A stretch of 64,000 nt of DNA from Candidatus Absconditabacterales bacterium (GCA_025057375.1 JANWWO010000002.1:78953-142952), one strand, 5' to 3'; numbered from the stretch's first letter, positions 12,187 through 22,351 are shown. The notes: generated by a model not told the origin, from the sequence alone. Made by a program: numbers and translations.

Positions 12187-12762
12187 TTAGAGAATAATCA
12201 TAATGCACAGGAGCAGAAGATACTGTGTTCGTTGTTTGATTTTTTTGATGCCATTATAGATCGTTTGTTTGACTGTGTCACCAGATTTATTCATCAACGA
12301 TCAGATATCATCAAATGACAATCCATCAATAAGTCTTAATCTTATCATTTCTGCAGTGAGGGGAGGGAGTGACTCAATGGCTTTTTGGATAGCATCATGG
12401 AGTGTATTTATTTGAGCGATGTGATCAGGTTCTGGATCACGATGGGTGTGTGTTGCATCACTGATATGGGTATCGAGCCAGGCAATGTCTTTTTTGTACC
12501 AATCAATAAGTGTAGTATGAGCAATACGATAGATTCGTGCACGCAATTCAGCAGCTCAGGCAAATGTTTTTCTCTTGCTATGCGTAACGACTTTTTCGAG
12601 GACGCGTGCATAGATATCATCAGCATCGGAAGCAACAGTGCAGCGACGAACAAGAAAAGGATATACTGACTGACTCATGTCATCATAGAGTTGTTTCCGT
12701 GCATGATCGTCTCGTTGGCGAAGCTTGACGAGAAAATCATCAGAGAAATAGGAGCAATGCAT
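12187..12762 (-). CDS. ECF-type sigma-70 family RNA polymerase sigma factor
   Basis: The 191-residue protein has region 2 at about residues 8-60 (LRQRDDHARKQLYDDMSQSV, then ASDADDIYARVLEKV). Region 4 lies at about residues 130-180 (LPPLTAEMIRLRLIDGLSFD, then DIGSLMNKSGDTVKQTIY), a helix-turn-helix for -35 recognition. The length and absence of region 3 fit the extracytoplasmic-function class. TGAs at Gly positions, including the one in DDIGSLM, break the standard-code ORF. It lies directly upstream of a membrane protein that probably holds it inactive. The targets are unknown, but the adjacent beta-helix/SLH genes are candidates. Confidence 0.85.
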
Positions 12763-12943
12763 GCCGGAAGGAAAAATAAAACATTGTTCCTGTTTCTATA
12801 GAGAAACGATTTTTTTTTGCAAGAGGAAAGAGAAAATGTGTTTTGTGCACAGAAGATAGAAAATCAAAAATTATATTATTTGTCAATCGATAAGCGTAGG
12901 AAGATGATAGTATTTTTGTTTTTTTTGATGTATATGATTATAA

Positions 12944-13744
12944 CTATATAGTAGCAATCATGGTTTTATTTTTTTTGCTCTCTACTATGGCTCCCGAGGT
13001 AATGCAACAAATGATCAAACGATGATGAGCAATTGTCCTTGTTTTTGCATTGGCAGTGTGATGATATTTTGCGTATGATATAATGACAAGCTCATCGTCA
13101 GAAGATGTCGTTACCCAGGATTGGGAAGAACGAGATAATCTTGATGATTTTTTGGCATCGCAGACATGAGCAGCTACTGTTTCATGATTAACACCATCAG
13201 CCTTGCAGACGTGATTAGTGGGAGGAAGTTGAGGGACGATTGCAAGAGAAGGTGAAGTAGTGTCCAATATTATCGTATGATCGTGAGAAATGAGTGCTGA
13301 CTCATGAGAGACGATAGGATCATGAGATGAGATAGTGTGATGAACAGGGGAAGTGACCGTAGAAGATGTTTTTGATCAATTACTTGTAAATGTATCTTTT
13401 TCATGACAAGAGAATTTATCATGATCGATGAACGGCATATTATCAGGTACGTTAATATCATCAACGTCACCTACTTCATGATCGTGAGTATTGTCATGAC
13501 AAACTGAATGATGAAATAGCTGATCATGATCGTCTTTGGTATGAGTTTTTTCTGTTGGGCAGTCAGGATCTCTCATCATCTCATGATTGGAACAGTATCC
13601 TTCATGACAGCTGACTGGAATGTCAGGTACAACGACATTGCCGTCTTTGTTTCGTATTGATTCTCAGTCAGTTACTGGCGTACAGACAAGGTCTACATCT
13701 CTTCTTACTACTTTCCCTGTGAGTGATGAGCTTTTGATGGAACA
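12944..13744 (-). CDS. His/Asp/Cys-rich ORF of unknown function, 5' end uncertain
   Basis: A minus-strand frame is open from 13744 down to TAG 12944-12946 when TGA is Gly. It is unusual: His, Asp, Ser and Thr dominate, with motifs such as HDHEVGDVDDINVPD and scattered Cys. It ends with a hydrophobic patch (HRLIICCITSGAIV) followed by Lys. No good start lies at its 5' end. A likely signal-like sequence lies just upstream in another frame (13745-13785), so the gene may be frameshifted near 13745. No family is recognised; a metal-binding exported protein is only a guess from composition. Confidence 0.35.
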
Positions 13745-13903
13745 TTATCGTCAGCGAAAAAATAATAATAGATAATAATGTCAAATATTTAACGTTCTTT
13801 ATTGATAAAAATATTTGTGTATTATTTTATAATCTCTATACTTTGTAGTAAGAGAAATTGGTCAAGTATTTTTGTTTTTTTCTTTACTTTCCTTTTTTTG
13901 TGT

Positions 13904-14845
13904 ATGAAACGTTTTATCATTTTTATTCTTGTATTATGTGTTTTGTCTACTTGATTGGTGATGGCACAAACAGATATTAATGCATTTTTGCAAGAAATTT
14001 TATCATCGATTGGGACATCGTCATCATTTGGCTTTGGTGCAAGTGATACAGTAACTGTGGTGAGGCAAACTGATACAAGTGTGGAGATATCATTTCCTGT
14101 CGTGATGAGTGGAAGTACTCCAATCACTCGTTATAAAGTAGATGGATATAATGTGTCGATGCAGAATGTTGATAATATCGATTTGGTTGATTCTTCATTG
14201 ACTGTATCTCAAGACTCAACTATTCCGCAGGATCAAGTTACTGCTAGAGTAGGAAGAATTCTCGTTACAGGACTCAATCCATGAACCACCTATTATTTTA
14301 CTGTCACGCCTAGATGACCAAATGGTGAAAATGGGACACCATCTCGTGAAGTGGTGTACAATCCAGCGACAGCAACAACACAAATGCCATCAAATACATG
14401 AATTACAAACCAACAATGATCAGCAGCAAATATGAATCTTGCGAATGTGACATACACAACCAATTGATTAGCAGTCACGATGAGACGAACACCTATTGGT
14501 GGAGCAACAAAAATACAATTTTCGTACACAACACCAGGGGTGACTGTGGCTCAGGTATTGGGTGTTGCCAATATGGCAGACGGGACATTTACGTTTACTG
14601 TTCCAAGACCAGACACGTACATTGTTAATCTTCAACCACTCAGGGATGATAATGCGCAGGCAGGAACTGCTATTGCTCAGACAATTCGTGTGCTTGCATG
14701 ATGAGCATCTGTAACTCCGACCAATCCATGAACACCTATTCCTGTCGTCCCTAATGTTTGACCAAAAGAAGATGTAATGATGCTATTGTTTCTTTCAGTT
14801 TTGGTATATGTGGGCTATCAATGATATCGTAAAATCAGAGCATAG
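13904..14845 (+). CDS. Secreted, membrane-anchored fibronectin-III-like protein
   Basis: This 313-residue protein begins with a signal peptide (MKRFIIFILVLCVLSTGLVMA). A fibronectin type III-like domain covers about residues 45-150: SVEISFPVVMSGSTPITRYK, then LNPGTTYYFTVTPRGPNGEN. A second beta domain lies at about 170-265 (GGATKIQFSYTTPGVTVAQ). The Pro/Thr linker VTPTNPGTPIPVVPN leads to a C-terminal membrane helix (VMMLLFLSVLVYVGYQGYRK) with a basic tail. The protein is therefore tethered to the membrane with its beta domains outside, probably as an adhesion or envelope component. Several standard-code stops are TGA-Gly, including one in the linker. Confidence 0.78.
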
Positions 14846-14897
14846 CCGTAGACACACAAGGGTTTCGTCCTTTGTTTTTTAGGATTTCTTTTCTTGT

Positions 14898-15347
14898 ATG
14901 ATTACGCTGAATACGATTACCAAAGCTCTTCGTTGAGTGTGTTCTCTTGATGATCGTCGTGGTATTTTTTGTAGTCTGTTTCGTGGTAATCAACTTTTGA
15001 TTTCTCAAGGGGTTTTATTTACAGACAAACCTATTGGGTCTGTCGCTGAGACTATGTATGTGTGAGTATGGGAAGATCATGCAAAAATAGCAGATATTGG
15101 CTGTATTGATGTAGTGATGGATCGAAAACAGCAACTATCGCTCAATGACATTCTTGATATTGATTTAACGCAGTATGGTGTATGTGTTGCAACTTTGGAT
15201 GGGAAAGCGAGTGCTTGTCTTCTTCCTCAGACTTTGGGTGTGAGTGATATCAAAATTGCTATCAATGCAATGAAAACAAAATATCATACTCTTACATGAG
15301 GGATAAATGTCTATACGTTTACAACGACTAGGGTCTTGGTATCATAA
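14898..15347 (+). CDS. Hypothetical protein (149 aa)
   Basis: The frame is open from ATG 14898 to TAA 15345-15347. It contains LISQGVLFTDKPIGSVAET and DGKASACLLPQTLGVSDIK. The LLPQ segment is faintly reminiscent of AMMECR1-domain proteins, but the conserved RGCIG-like signature of that family is not seen, so I do not assign it. No signal peptide or membrane segment is present. It starts 52 bases after the fibronectin-like gene on the same strand. The next sequence downstream is the broken potassium-channel gene. Confidence 0.55.
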
Positions 15348-15937
15348 TATTTATTATGGAACGTTTTATTTGTAGATGGAGAATGTTTGTTTTATTTTTA
15401 TGACCTAGTCAAACGAGGTATAAGAAGAAAAGATTATATGATAGCAGTATCTATTTTGGTACTTTGTATCATAATCATTTGGTGGGCATGTGTCACGACA
15501 ACGACAGTTGGCTATGGAGATGTTGTGATTTATCTTAATTTATTTTAACTTGATTGTGTATGATCTCCTCATTCATGAAATGATCATTGATTATGTAAAA
15601 TACCACAAAATTTTTCTGAAAAGTTACGCAACAAAACTACTTGACATTAATACATTTCATTATCAACTTCTCACAAGAAGTATGAGTGATGATGTAGATA
15701 TTGTGCTTCGTGATCTTTTGTCATATGATGAGGGGAACGAATTATATAGTTTTCCTTTACAATCATTATGGTATGGTAAGACGTTGGCTGATAAAAAAAA
15801 AGTATTTAGGGACAAATGTTTCTATTATTTGTTTGTATCATCAACAGACTGCACAGATTTCTTATCATGATATCACAGACATTGACGAACATCATGTGAT
15901 TTATTATGTTTCTGATGATAAATCTGATCAGCTATAG
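15348..15937 (+). pseudogene. Broken K+ channel gene: pore filter and RCK/TrkA-C remnants
   Basis: Frame 1 of the remnant (about 15348-15548) reads MIAVSILVLCIIIIWWACV and then TTTTVGYGDVVIY, an unmistakable potassium selectivity filter behind a membrane helix. After a stop, a second frame (15550 on) gives a linker ending in YGKTLADKKKVF. At the poly-A run near 15792-15800 the frame shifts again to TNVSIICLYHQQTAQISYHD and DEHHVIYYVSDDKSDQL, which matches the usual TrkA-C (RCK C-terminal) pattern. At least two frameshifts, and a filter too close to its first helix, indicate a dead channel. Its TAG overlaps the end of the convergent trmH-like gene. Confidence 0.75.
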
Positions 15938-16432
15938 TCAACGTCGTTCTCGCATAAAGATAGCTGCTGCTTGTCAGACATTGAGACTTGCTTTGATGCC
16001 CTGCATAGGGATATGAACGACGAGATCCATGGCTGCCAGCGTTGACTGTTCGACGCCCGTCACTTCATTTCCAACCCAGACTGCCAGTCAGTTATATTTT
16101 TTTTTATCATACAAAAAAATGCTATCCTGAGATACAAAGCAATCATGAGATAAGGGACGGCTGGTTTGCGTAATTTCTGCTGCGACACAGAGCAGATGCT
16201 TGTCACGAGCTCGCTGGATTGCTGGTTGAGTATCCCATACCATGTCCCCAAAATCAATAAGAGGGATACTATTTTCTGCTCATAGTGCTGATTTGTGTAC
16301 TTTGGGTTGCGTGTGGGGGGATGGTGTATAGCCAGAAATGACAACTCCTCGACCCAAAGCATCAGCAGTACGAATAATATTACCTACATTATAGGCACTA
16401 CGGATATTTTCGCAAATAATTCGACGAGACAT
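15932..16432 (-). CDS. SpoU/TrmH-family RNA 2'-O-methyltransferase
   Basis: This 166-residue SPOUT methyltransferase would methylate a ribose 2'-OH in tRNA or rRNA using SAM. Motif 1 is NVGNIIRTADALGRG (residues about 14-28), motif 2 is VWVGNEVTGVEQ, and motif 3 is HIPMQGIKASLNVGQAAAIF near the C-terminus. These form the trefoil-knot SAM site. Length is typical for the short TrmH class without an N-terminal extension. The last codons read CGT TGA CTA TAG, so the true end is at 15932 rather than at the TGA. The gene converges on and overlaps the K+ channel remnant. It is preceded on the same strand by the racemase-like gene with a 53-base gap. Confidence 0.88.
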
Positions 16433-16485
16433 GATAGTATGAGCAATAAAATACCATTGCTGTATGAGATATCTGTATTTCTCGA

Positions 16486-17298
16486 TTAGGAAAGATAATG
16501 GATGGTTGGTTTGGTAGTGTCACGATGACATCAGGTAACAAATTTCCAGTGCGGATGGGAAAGAATGCTGTCGTTGCCTAAGATAGCAAGGGTATAGGTG
16601 TTTGGGAAGGATTGAGGATGAGAGAATGAAGAGATGATGTTAGTGGCAATCGTTATTGGATGAAGACGGTACTGCTTAGATTGGAAAATAGTACGAAATG
16701 ATCTATGGAAAGAAAAAAATCACCACTGACATGGGATGATGGTATCGACTCCCGCATCTTTTAGAGGACGCACATCGTGTTTAATCTGCTTGGTGAGCAT
16801 CATATCTCTCGTGGGTAGATAACGTAAGAGAGGACATCGATGAGGGACGGAGATGGATCGATGCTGTCGTGGATGCGCAAAGCGCTTAGTCTGTTTTTGT
16901 TGATCAGTCATAGGGTGAGACAGGAAAGTATTTTGTATGGTATATCTAGTCCAGAGTTGACTATCTATCGTACTCATTATTCGTCCTATTTTCCCTACCA
17001 GAGAATACGTCAATGCATAACGAGTATAGCTATGAAAGAGAGGCATAATCGATGCTGCAGTTGATGGATCATATGATTGCCAGATGAGTTCTCGCAGGGG
17101 AGGTAGGATGAGATGGGTACATCCCTGATTGATAAGCCATGTGCAATGCTGATGGAGACGTTGGCCTATAGCATCATAATGATATTCGTCATGGTTACTC
17201 ATCGTCATATCAAGTAAGGTGATAAGTTGTTTATTGCCATAGCGAAGTGGAGGAAGGAGTGAAAGCGAATTAATCCCAAGGCTAATAAGTCAGATCAT
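16486..17298 (-). CDS. Asp/Glu racemase-superfamily protein
   Basis: The frame encodes 270 residues. The N-terminus MIGLISLGINS resembles the opening strand of aspartate/glutamate racemases. A first catalytic-type segment is QGCTHLILPPLRELIWQ, with Cys and Thr. A central segment, SLVGKIGRIMSTIDSQLWTR, matches the usual KVGLLAT-type middle. A second segment, LKDAGVDTIIPCQWGFF, carries the second Cys. D-amino acids for peptidoglycan are the common product, but the motifs are divergent and the substrate is uncertain. ATG 17298 is preferred over the longer open frame because it gives the canonical start. Its neighbour is the sugar transferase 80 bases upstream, so an envelope role is plausible. 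Confidence 0.6.
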
Positions 17299-17378
17299 AC
17301 AAAAGAATGATGATAAAGGATCTCAACGTAATGAGACATGGTGATAGATGTAAAGACGTTTATTGGATGATTTGAGAA

Positions 17379-18728
17379 TTATTTTCCAATCAAAACGCCC
17401 ATCGTCTTCATCAAGATAACGATATCAAGCCACAGGGATCGATTGGTAATATACCAAATATCATATCTTGCTTCGATAGCAAAATCTTGTGTATCTCTAC
17501 CATGAATTTGAGCATATCAGGTAATACCAGGCTTGACCGTAAAAAGTTTTTTTTGCCATTCTTCGTAGCGTGCAACTTCATGAGGCATATGGGGACGTGG
17601 TCAAATGAGAGACATATCACCACGGAGTACGCATCGTAGACTAGGAAGCTCATCTATTGATAATTTTCTTATCCATTTGCCAATCGGTGTCACTCTTGGA
17701 TCATCCGCGATTTTTTGGAGAATTCATGGTCTGACATTTTTGGCTGAGTTAATAAGTGATTGTCGCTTTTGCCATGCAGCGCTTCCACCATATGCGTCAC
17801 CGACACAGTCATCGTAATACATACTTCTAAACTTCACAAACTGAAAAGGTTTTCATCAGAGTCATATTCTTGTTTGTCGATAGAGGATTGGTCAGGGAGA
17901 GGTGCACTTGATTATGATAGCAACAATGAGGAGGAGAGGGCTGAGGAGGAGGAGTCATAGCAAGGCTCACACAATATCAATGATTCTTTTCATAATCAAA
18001 CTCCAGCCTTCAATTTTTGTTAGTTGGTATTTTTGGACAGGGAGTCAGAGAAAATATGAGGGAATGACACGACAGTCAGATAAGAATACTGTTGATGGGA
18101 TATGATAAAAGCTCATCATTGTTCATCTGCCACGATTGAGTCGTTGTTCAATCGTTGCGGGAGGGAGATCTCAGAGAAAAATAAGGGATTGACAGGTTGG
18201 AGGGATATCATCGTAGTGAGTAACAAACTGTGTATGAGACGGGAGGAGTGGACGCACATCATCAAGGGAGATATTATCTCCTGTTAGGACTGCAAAGGAT
18301 AATGATTGAGGGTTTCGTTTACGAATAAAGAGGAGATATAGACGATCAATACTAGGAAGAATGATGAGTGTCAAAAAGATTACAACAAGTAGAATAAACC
18401 TTGATATTCCATTCCAGAGCCATCATTGACCAAAAAATGCAAGACAGGTGAGTGAGATAGATCGCAAGGTCCATACTTTACTAAAGATGTGCGCATCATG
18501 ATCATATGTGTATGGTGATAATTGGTAGAAACCATACATCATCCCTAAACTTATAAATCATCCAATCCCTAAGCAAGCAAAAATAACAAGCTCATCAAAA
18601 TAAACTCCTGTACCTAAAAAAAACCTCTGTCGTCGTCATGATGTAAACCTCAAATAACTGACAACAGCAAAAATAAGAATTAACACAATGCTATGAATGA
18701 TGAGACGAAGAAGAGGACGATGGATCAT
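17379..18728 (-). CDS. Polyprenyl-phosphate sugar-1-phosphate transferase (WcaJ/WbaP type)
   Basis: The 449-residue integral membrane enzyme starts exopolysaccharide or glycan repeat synthesis by moving a sugar phosphate to undecaprenyl phosphate. Four or so N-terminal membrane helices come first ([31 protein letters not shown]), then a linker domain. Another helix follows ([20 protein letters not shown]) and then the catalytic bacterial sugar transferase domain. That domain shows [47 protein letters not shown] with IGPRP, and VKPGITGYAQIHGR. Many Gly codons are TGA. The racemase-like and SpoU genes follow on the same strand. Confidence 0.92.
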
Positions 18729-18921
18729 GAGCAGGAAGAAATAAATGATGATGGATGATATATTTTTTTGTATAATGAGAATGGTCCTTGCCTGAAGGAT
18801 GATATGTATAAATGAGAGAGTTGAGAGTATGGATATGTCTTGTGTATGATAGAATGAGAAGTAAGAGATGGCAACGAGTATATTGCCACTATGCTAATGA
18901 TTTTTTTTGTTGTTGCAAGAG

Positions 18922-18948
18922 AAAAGCCCCACAGATCAGTGGGGACTT
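18922..18948 (-). terminator. Intrinsic terminator after rpsA
   Basis: On the minus strand, GTCCCCAC and GTGGGGC form a GC-rich stem with a 6-base loop, followed by TTTTCTC. It lies 25 bases past the rpsA stop. Confidence 0.8.
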
Positions 18949-18972
18949 CACTATGATTAAGAAGTATGGTAT

Positions 18973-20145
18973 TTATTCGTTTGCTACTTCAGGAATTACG
19001 TGTGTTTCTTGTTGGTCAGATGTTTGTTTGGGTATAAATGGTTTCCTTGCAGTTTTTTTTTGTTTTCTTGCTTCTGATTCTTCTGGTGTTTCGTACAACG
19101 CTCTCATCGAGAGTCCAATTCTTCTATTTTTGATATCTAAGAGAATAATTTTTGCTTTGACAATTTGTCAGATTTTTACTGCTTGCGATGGATTATCGAT
19201 TCCTTTATCAGAGATTTCCCCTAAATGGATTAATCCGTTAATGTCATCAAAGATTCTCATAAAGACTCAGTAAGGAACATATCTGACGATTTCTCATTCG
19301 ATAATGTCACCCATTTTGAATGTTTTTGCGATCACTACCCAGGGATCTTCTTTGAGTTTTTTTGCAGAGAGGGAGATTTTTCCTCCTTCAAGGCCGATGA
19401 CTTTGACTCTCATGGGGTCACCGATTTTGCCAAGTTCATCAATATTATTGACGTGTCCGTAGGTGAGTTCAGAAATATGAACCAATCACTCAACACATCC
19501 ACCAATTGTTACAAAGAATCAATATGATGAGATGCCACTGATGATACCATCATAAACATTATCAACAGCAATTGTTTGCATGATTTTTTCTGTTTCAGGT
19601 CTCAATGCTTCTCTTTCAGAAAGGATCACTCTTCTTTCATCTTCATCAATTGACACAATCTTGACTTTGAACTCCTTTCCAAGGAGATCGAGAAGTTTTT
19701 GGAAGATCATTTCTTGGTCTCCATCTTCCACTCTTGGATAATGAATGGGTGCAAGTTGTGAGAGGGGAATAAATCATTTGATACCATGCATATCCACCAT
19801 GAGTCATCCAAGATTTGCTTCAGTAGGGATTACAGTCATCAGTTCTTCTGATTCTGCTTTTGCAATCAATCAGTTCCAAATATCCACTTGGAGAAGCTTG
19901 GTGACAGAGATGATAAAATATCCTTGTGAATGTTTGATATCGGTAGAGATGAGTTCTGCTTCGATTTCAGATCCTGGTAGAAGTTCAACACCGTTTTTTT
20001 GAAGATCTTTTACCTCTTTGTTGAGAATGATAGCAGTAAATACTCCTCATGCACAATCAACAAATGCTCAAATGGATGTATGTTTGCGAACGATACCAGT
20101 TATTTTTTGTCACTCACGAATGAGAGGGAGTGCAGTTTGTGTCAT
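18973..20145 (-). CDS. rpsA: 30S ribosomal protein S1
   Basis: S1 binds mRNA leaders on the 30S subunit. The 390-residue protein has four S1 (OB-fold) repeats of about 70-80 residues. The first begins ITGIVRKHTSIGAFVDC and the third DGIISGISSYGFFVTIGG with EGLVHISELTYGHV. The fourth begins IIEGEIVRYVPYGVFMRI, followed by a basic tail (RKQKKTARKPFIPKQ). This matches short S1 forms rather than the six-repeat E. coli protein. Glycines at several domain starts are TGA. The leader is T-rich (TTTTATTTT just before ATG). It follows rpsO on the same strand, and a terminator follows its stop. U-rich leaders across the window would be natural S1 targets. Confidence 0.93.
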
Positions 20146-20295
20146 AAAATAAAATGTTAAGAAATAAAAAAAAAACTATGAAAAATAAAAAAAAGTATGA
20201 AAATGTGTGTAGGAGATGACGTGTATATGGTGACAAAATCATATGTATATTGCTCGTCTATGCGCACGACATCACATAAACATTATCATTATTGT

Positions 20296-20613
20296 TTAGA
20301 CTTTGAGTCCTGTTTCAGCACTGACAATCAGGTATCTCTCAAGGTTATTGTTTTTGAGATATTTGAGATGATTTCTTCTCAATGCGACAAGTCTCAACAA
20401 TCTTCTTTGAGCATCGTAATCTTTTTTATTGCTTGCAAGATGAGTTTGGAGAGCATTAATTTTTTCTCCAATAATCATAATCTGAAATTCGGGAGATCCT
20501 GTGTCTTTTTCGTGTCTTTGGTACCATGAGGATGATGATACTTCTTTTTTTGCTGCTGGTTTTTTTGCAGTTTTTGGAGCTTTGACGTCTCCTGTTTCTG
20601 ATGTTTTTGCCAT
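20296..20613 (-). CDS. rpsO: 30S ribosomal protein S15
   Basis: S15 binds 16S rRNA early in 30S assembly. The 105-residue protein has the family core DTGSPEFQIMIIGEKINALQ, LVALRRNHLKYLKNNNLERY and a short C-terminal tail. It carries a roughly 18-residue Lys/Ala-rich N-terminal extension (KAPKTAKKPAAKKE) not found in typical 89-residue S15. It lies 150 bases upstream of rpsA and downstream of tRNA-Arg, all on the minus strand. The start is ATG 20613 behind CTTTTTATTTTCTTTC. Confidence 0.95.
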   Translation of the reverse strand: MAKTSETGDVKAPKTAKKPAAKKEVSSSSWYQRHEKDTGSPEFQIMIIGEKINALQTHLASNKKDYDAQRRLLRLVALRRNHLKYLKNNNLERYLIVSAETGLKV

Positions 20614-20806
20614 AAAAAATAGAAAGAAAATAAAAAGGGGGTAAATATACCACATTGCCACGAGATACGAAGTGTGGCACACCTCGTATGTGATGGAGAG
20701 CGAAAGGAGATCGAGAGACATTATCATCAACCATAGCTATCTCGTAGCGTTACGAACATGACATACTGACTCATAAACGAGACATATGCGGTCAGTCATT
20801 GTTTTT

Positions 20807-20878
20807 TGTCTCCGGTAGGAATCGAACCTACATCTAAGGCTTAGGAGTCCTTTGTTCTATCCATTGAACTACGGAAAC
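20807..20878 (-). tRNA. tRNA-Arg (anticodon CCT)
   Basis: The minus strand folds as a cloverleaf. The acceptor arm GTTTCCG pairs with CGGAGAC, the D-loop region is TAGTTCAATGGATAGAAC, the anticodon loop CTCCTAA gives anticodon CCT, and the T-arm is GTAGGTTCGATTCCTAC. The discriminator base is A and CCA is not encoded. It reads AGG. It lies upstream of rpsO. Confidence 0.93.
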
Positions 20879-21077
20879 AGACCAAAACAACGACTACATT
20901 ATATAGTCACTTTCTCTTAAAAAGCAAGGACAAATTTGTATTTTCTTTTGACATTTATACATTGACTGTTTTTCATTATTCCTTTTGTTGTCTGTATTTT
21001 CTCTTGCATTTTTGCTTTGGATACATAAGGTAGTGTTGACGGTCAGAGATGGTTCATGTGTTTATTTTTTTTGTGTT

Positions 21078-22292
21078 ATGGTGTATACAGAAACAAAAAC
21101 CATTGCCTGGTTTGATAGGATAAAGGCGAGTATTAAACAAATTTGATGATGATTTTTTCTTATTGGGGCATCATTGGTTGCCCTTCGATGGAATGAAGCA
21201 AACTATATCCAAACAAAAGAATCTCTTGAAGAGCTCGGTAGCAATATTGTTGCTGTATCTGCTGATGCTGTGGATGTTGCAAACAATGGGTTGCCTATTC
21301 ATATCCAAGGTTCTGTCCAAACGACAGAAATCATAGGAGATGAGCAATTTTTTCTTATGGCGCCCACAGGTGCATTGCGTGTGATGAGAACAGTTGAGAT
21401 GTACCAACGAGTAGAAACCACAAAAACAGAAACTACAGATAATGCTGGTGGATCACAGACAGAAAAGATGACCTATGAGTATACCAAAGAATGGAGGAGT
21501 GATGTGATTGATTCGTCTTCTTTCAAACAACCTCAAACACCATCAAATCCATGATCAATGCCGTATGCTGCTTTTGAGAAAACAGTTTCGTCTGCGACGG
21601 TAGGAGCATTTGTTCTTTCTCCTGACCAAATCCAGCAAGTGCCGTGATGAGTAAAACTTATGCCAACTGATGATGTGTTGGTTGCTCTTGACTTTGTAAC
21701 CCAAAATCGTGCGATTGTTCGTGATGGCTACCTGATGATTGGACAAACAAGCAAGCCATGATTGACACCGACTATTTGAGATATCCGTATTTCGTGGGAA
21801 TATGTCCCTGCTACTGATGTTTCTATTATTGCTCAGCAGAATAACGATAGACTCCAAGAGTTCCAAACCAATCATGGTAAGTCGTTTTTTCTTTTGCACG
21901 AAGGACGCAAATCTGCTGACGTCATGATTGCTGACGAACAAAGTAGTAATACCATGATTGCGTGGCTAATCAGAATTGTGGGAATTGTGTTTTGTATCAT
22001 CTGATTCAACATGATCTTTTCTATCCTTCCTACCATTGCCTCTATCCTTCCTCTTTTTGGACGAATTGTCGGTGCAGGGATAAGTCTTGTTGCCTGAGTC
22101 TTATGATTCTCACTTTCATTTATCATGATTGCGATTGCGTGGGTGAGATTTAGGCCACTGATCGGGATTGGATTATTGATTGTGTGAGTGTGAGCTGGTG
22201 CCTGGTTGTGGTGGCACAAAAAAAATGCCCCAGGCATCACCAAGGACGAAGAACCTAAACAAGCAGATGAAGAAGTTGTGGAGACCAAATAA
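21078..22292 (+). CDS. TMEM43 family membrane protein
   Basis: The 404-residue protein matches the TMEM43/LUMA (DUF1625) layout. A short N-terminus is followed by one helix (GGGFFLIGASLVALRWNE). A large middle domain follows, with YIQTKESLEELGSNIVAVSA, GDEQFFLMAPTGALRVMRTV, QRVETTKTETTD and YTKEWRSDVIDSSSF. Several C-terminal helices end it (IAWLIRIVGIVFCIIGFNMI; FSILPTIASILPLFGRIVGA; LGFSLSFIMIAIAWVRFRP), with a charged tail. The bacterial function is unknown. The gene is monocistronic: its own T-rich leader precedes it and a bidirectional terminator follows. TGA encodes many helix glycines. Confidence 0.88.
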
Positions 22293-22316
22293 TCTGTGTT
22301 TCCCTAAAAAAAAGAG

Positions 22317-22347
22317 ACCACTGACGCGATGTGATGATGTCAGTGGT
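22317..22347. terminator. Bidirectional intrinsic terminator
   Basis: CCACTGAC and GTCAGTGG form an 8-bp stem, with an A-run before it and TTATTTT after it. It lies between the convergent TMEM43-like gene and the minus-strand gene ending at 22352. The same CACTGAC/GTCAGTG stem recurs at 54005. Confidence 0.8.
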
Positions 22348-22351
22348 TATT

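Noticed and set aside
17299..17433. Longer 5' end for the racemase-like gene
   Set aside because: The frame is open upstream, but ATG 17298 gives the canonical MIGLI start of the superfamily and avoids overlap with the sugar transferase.
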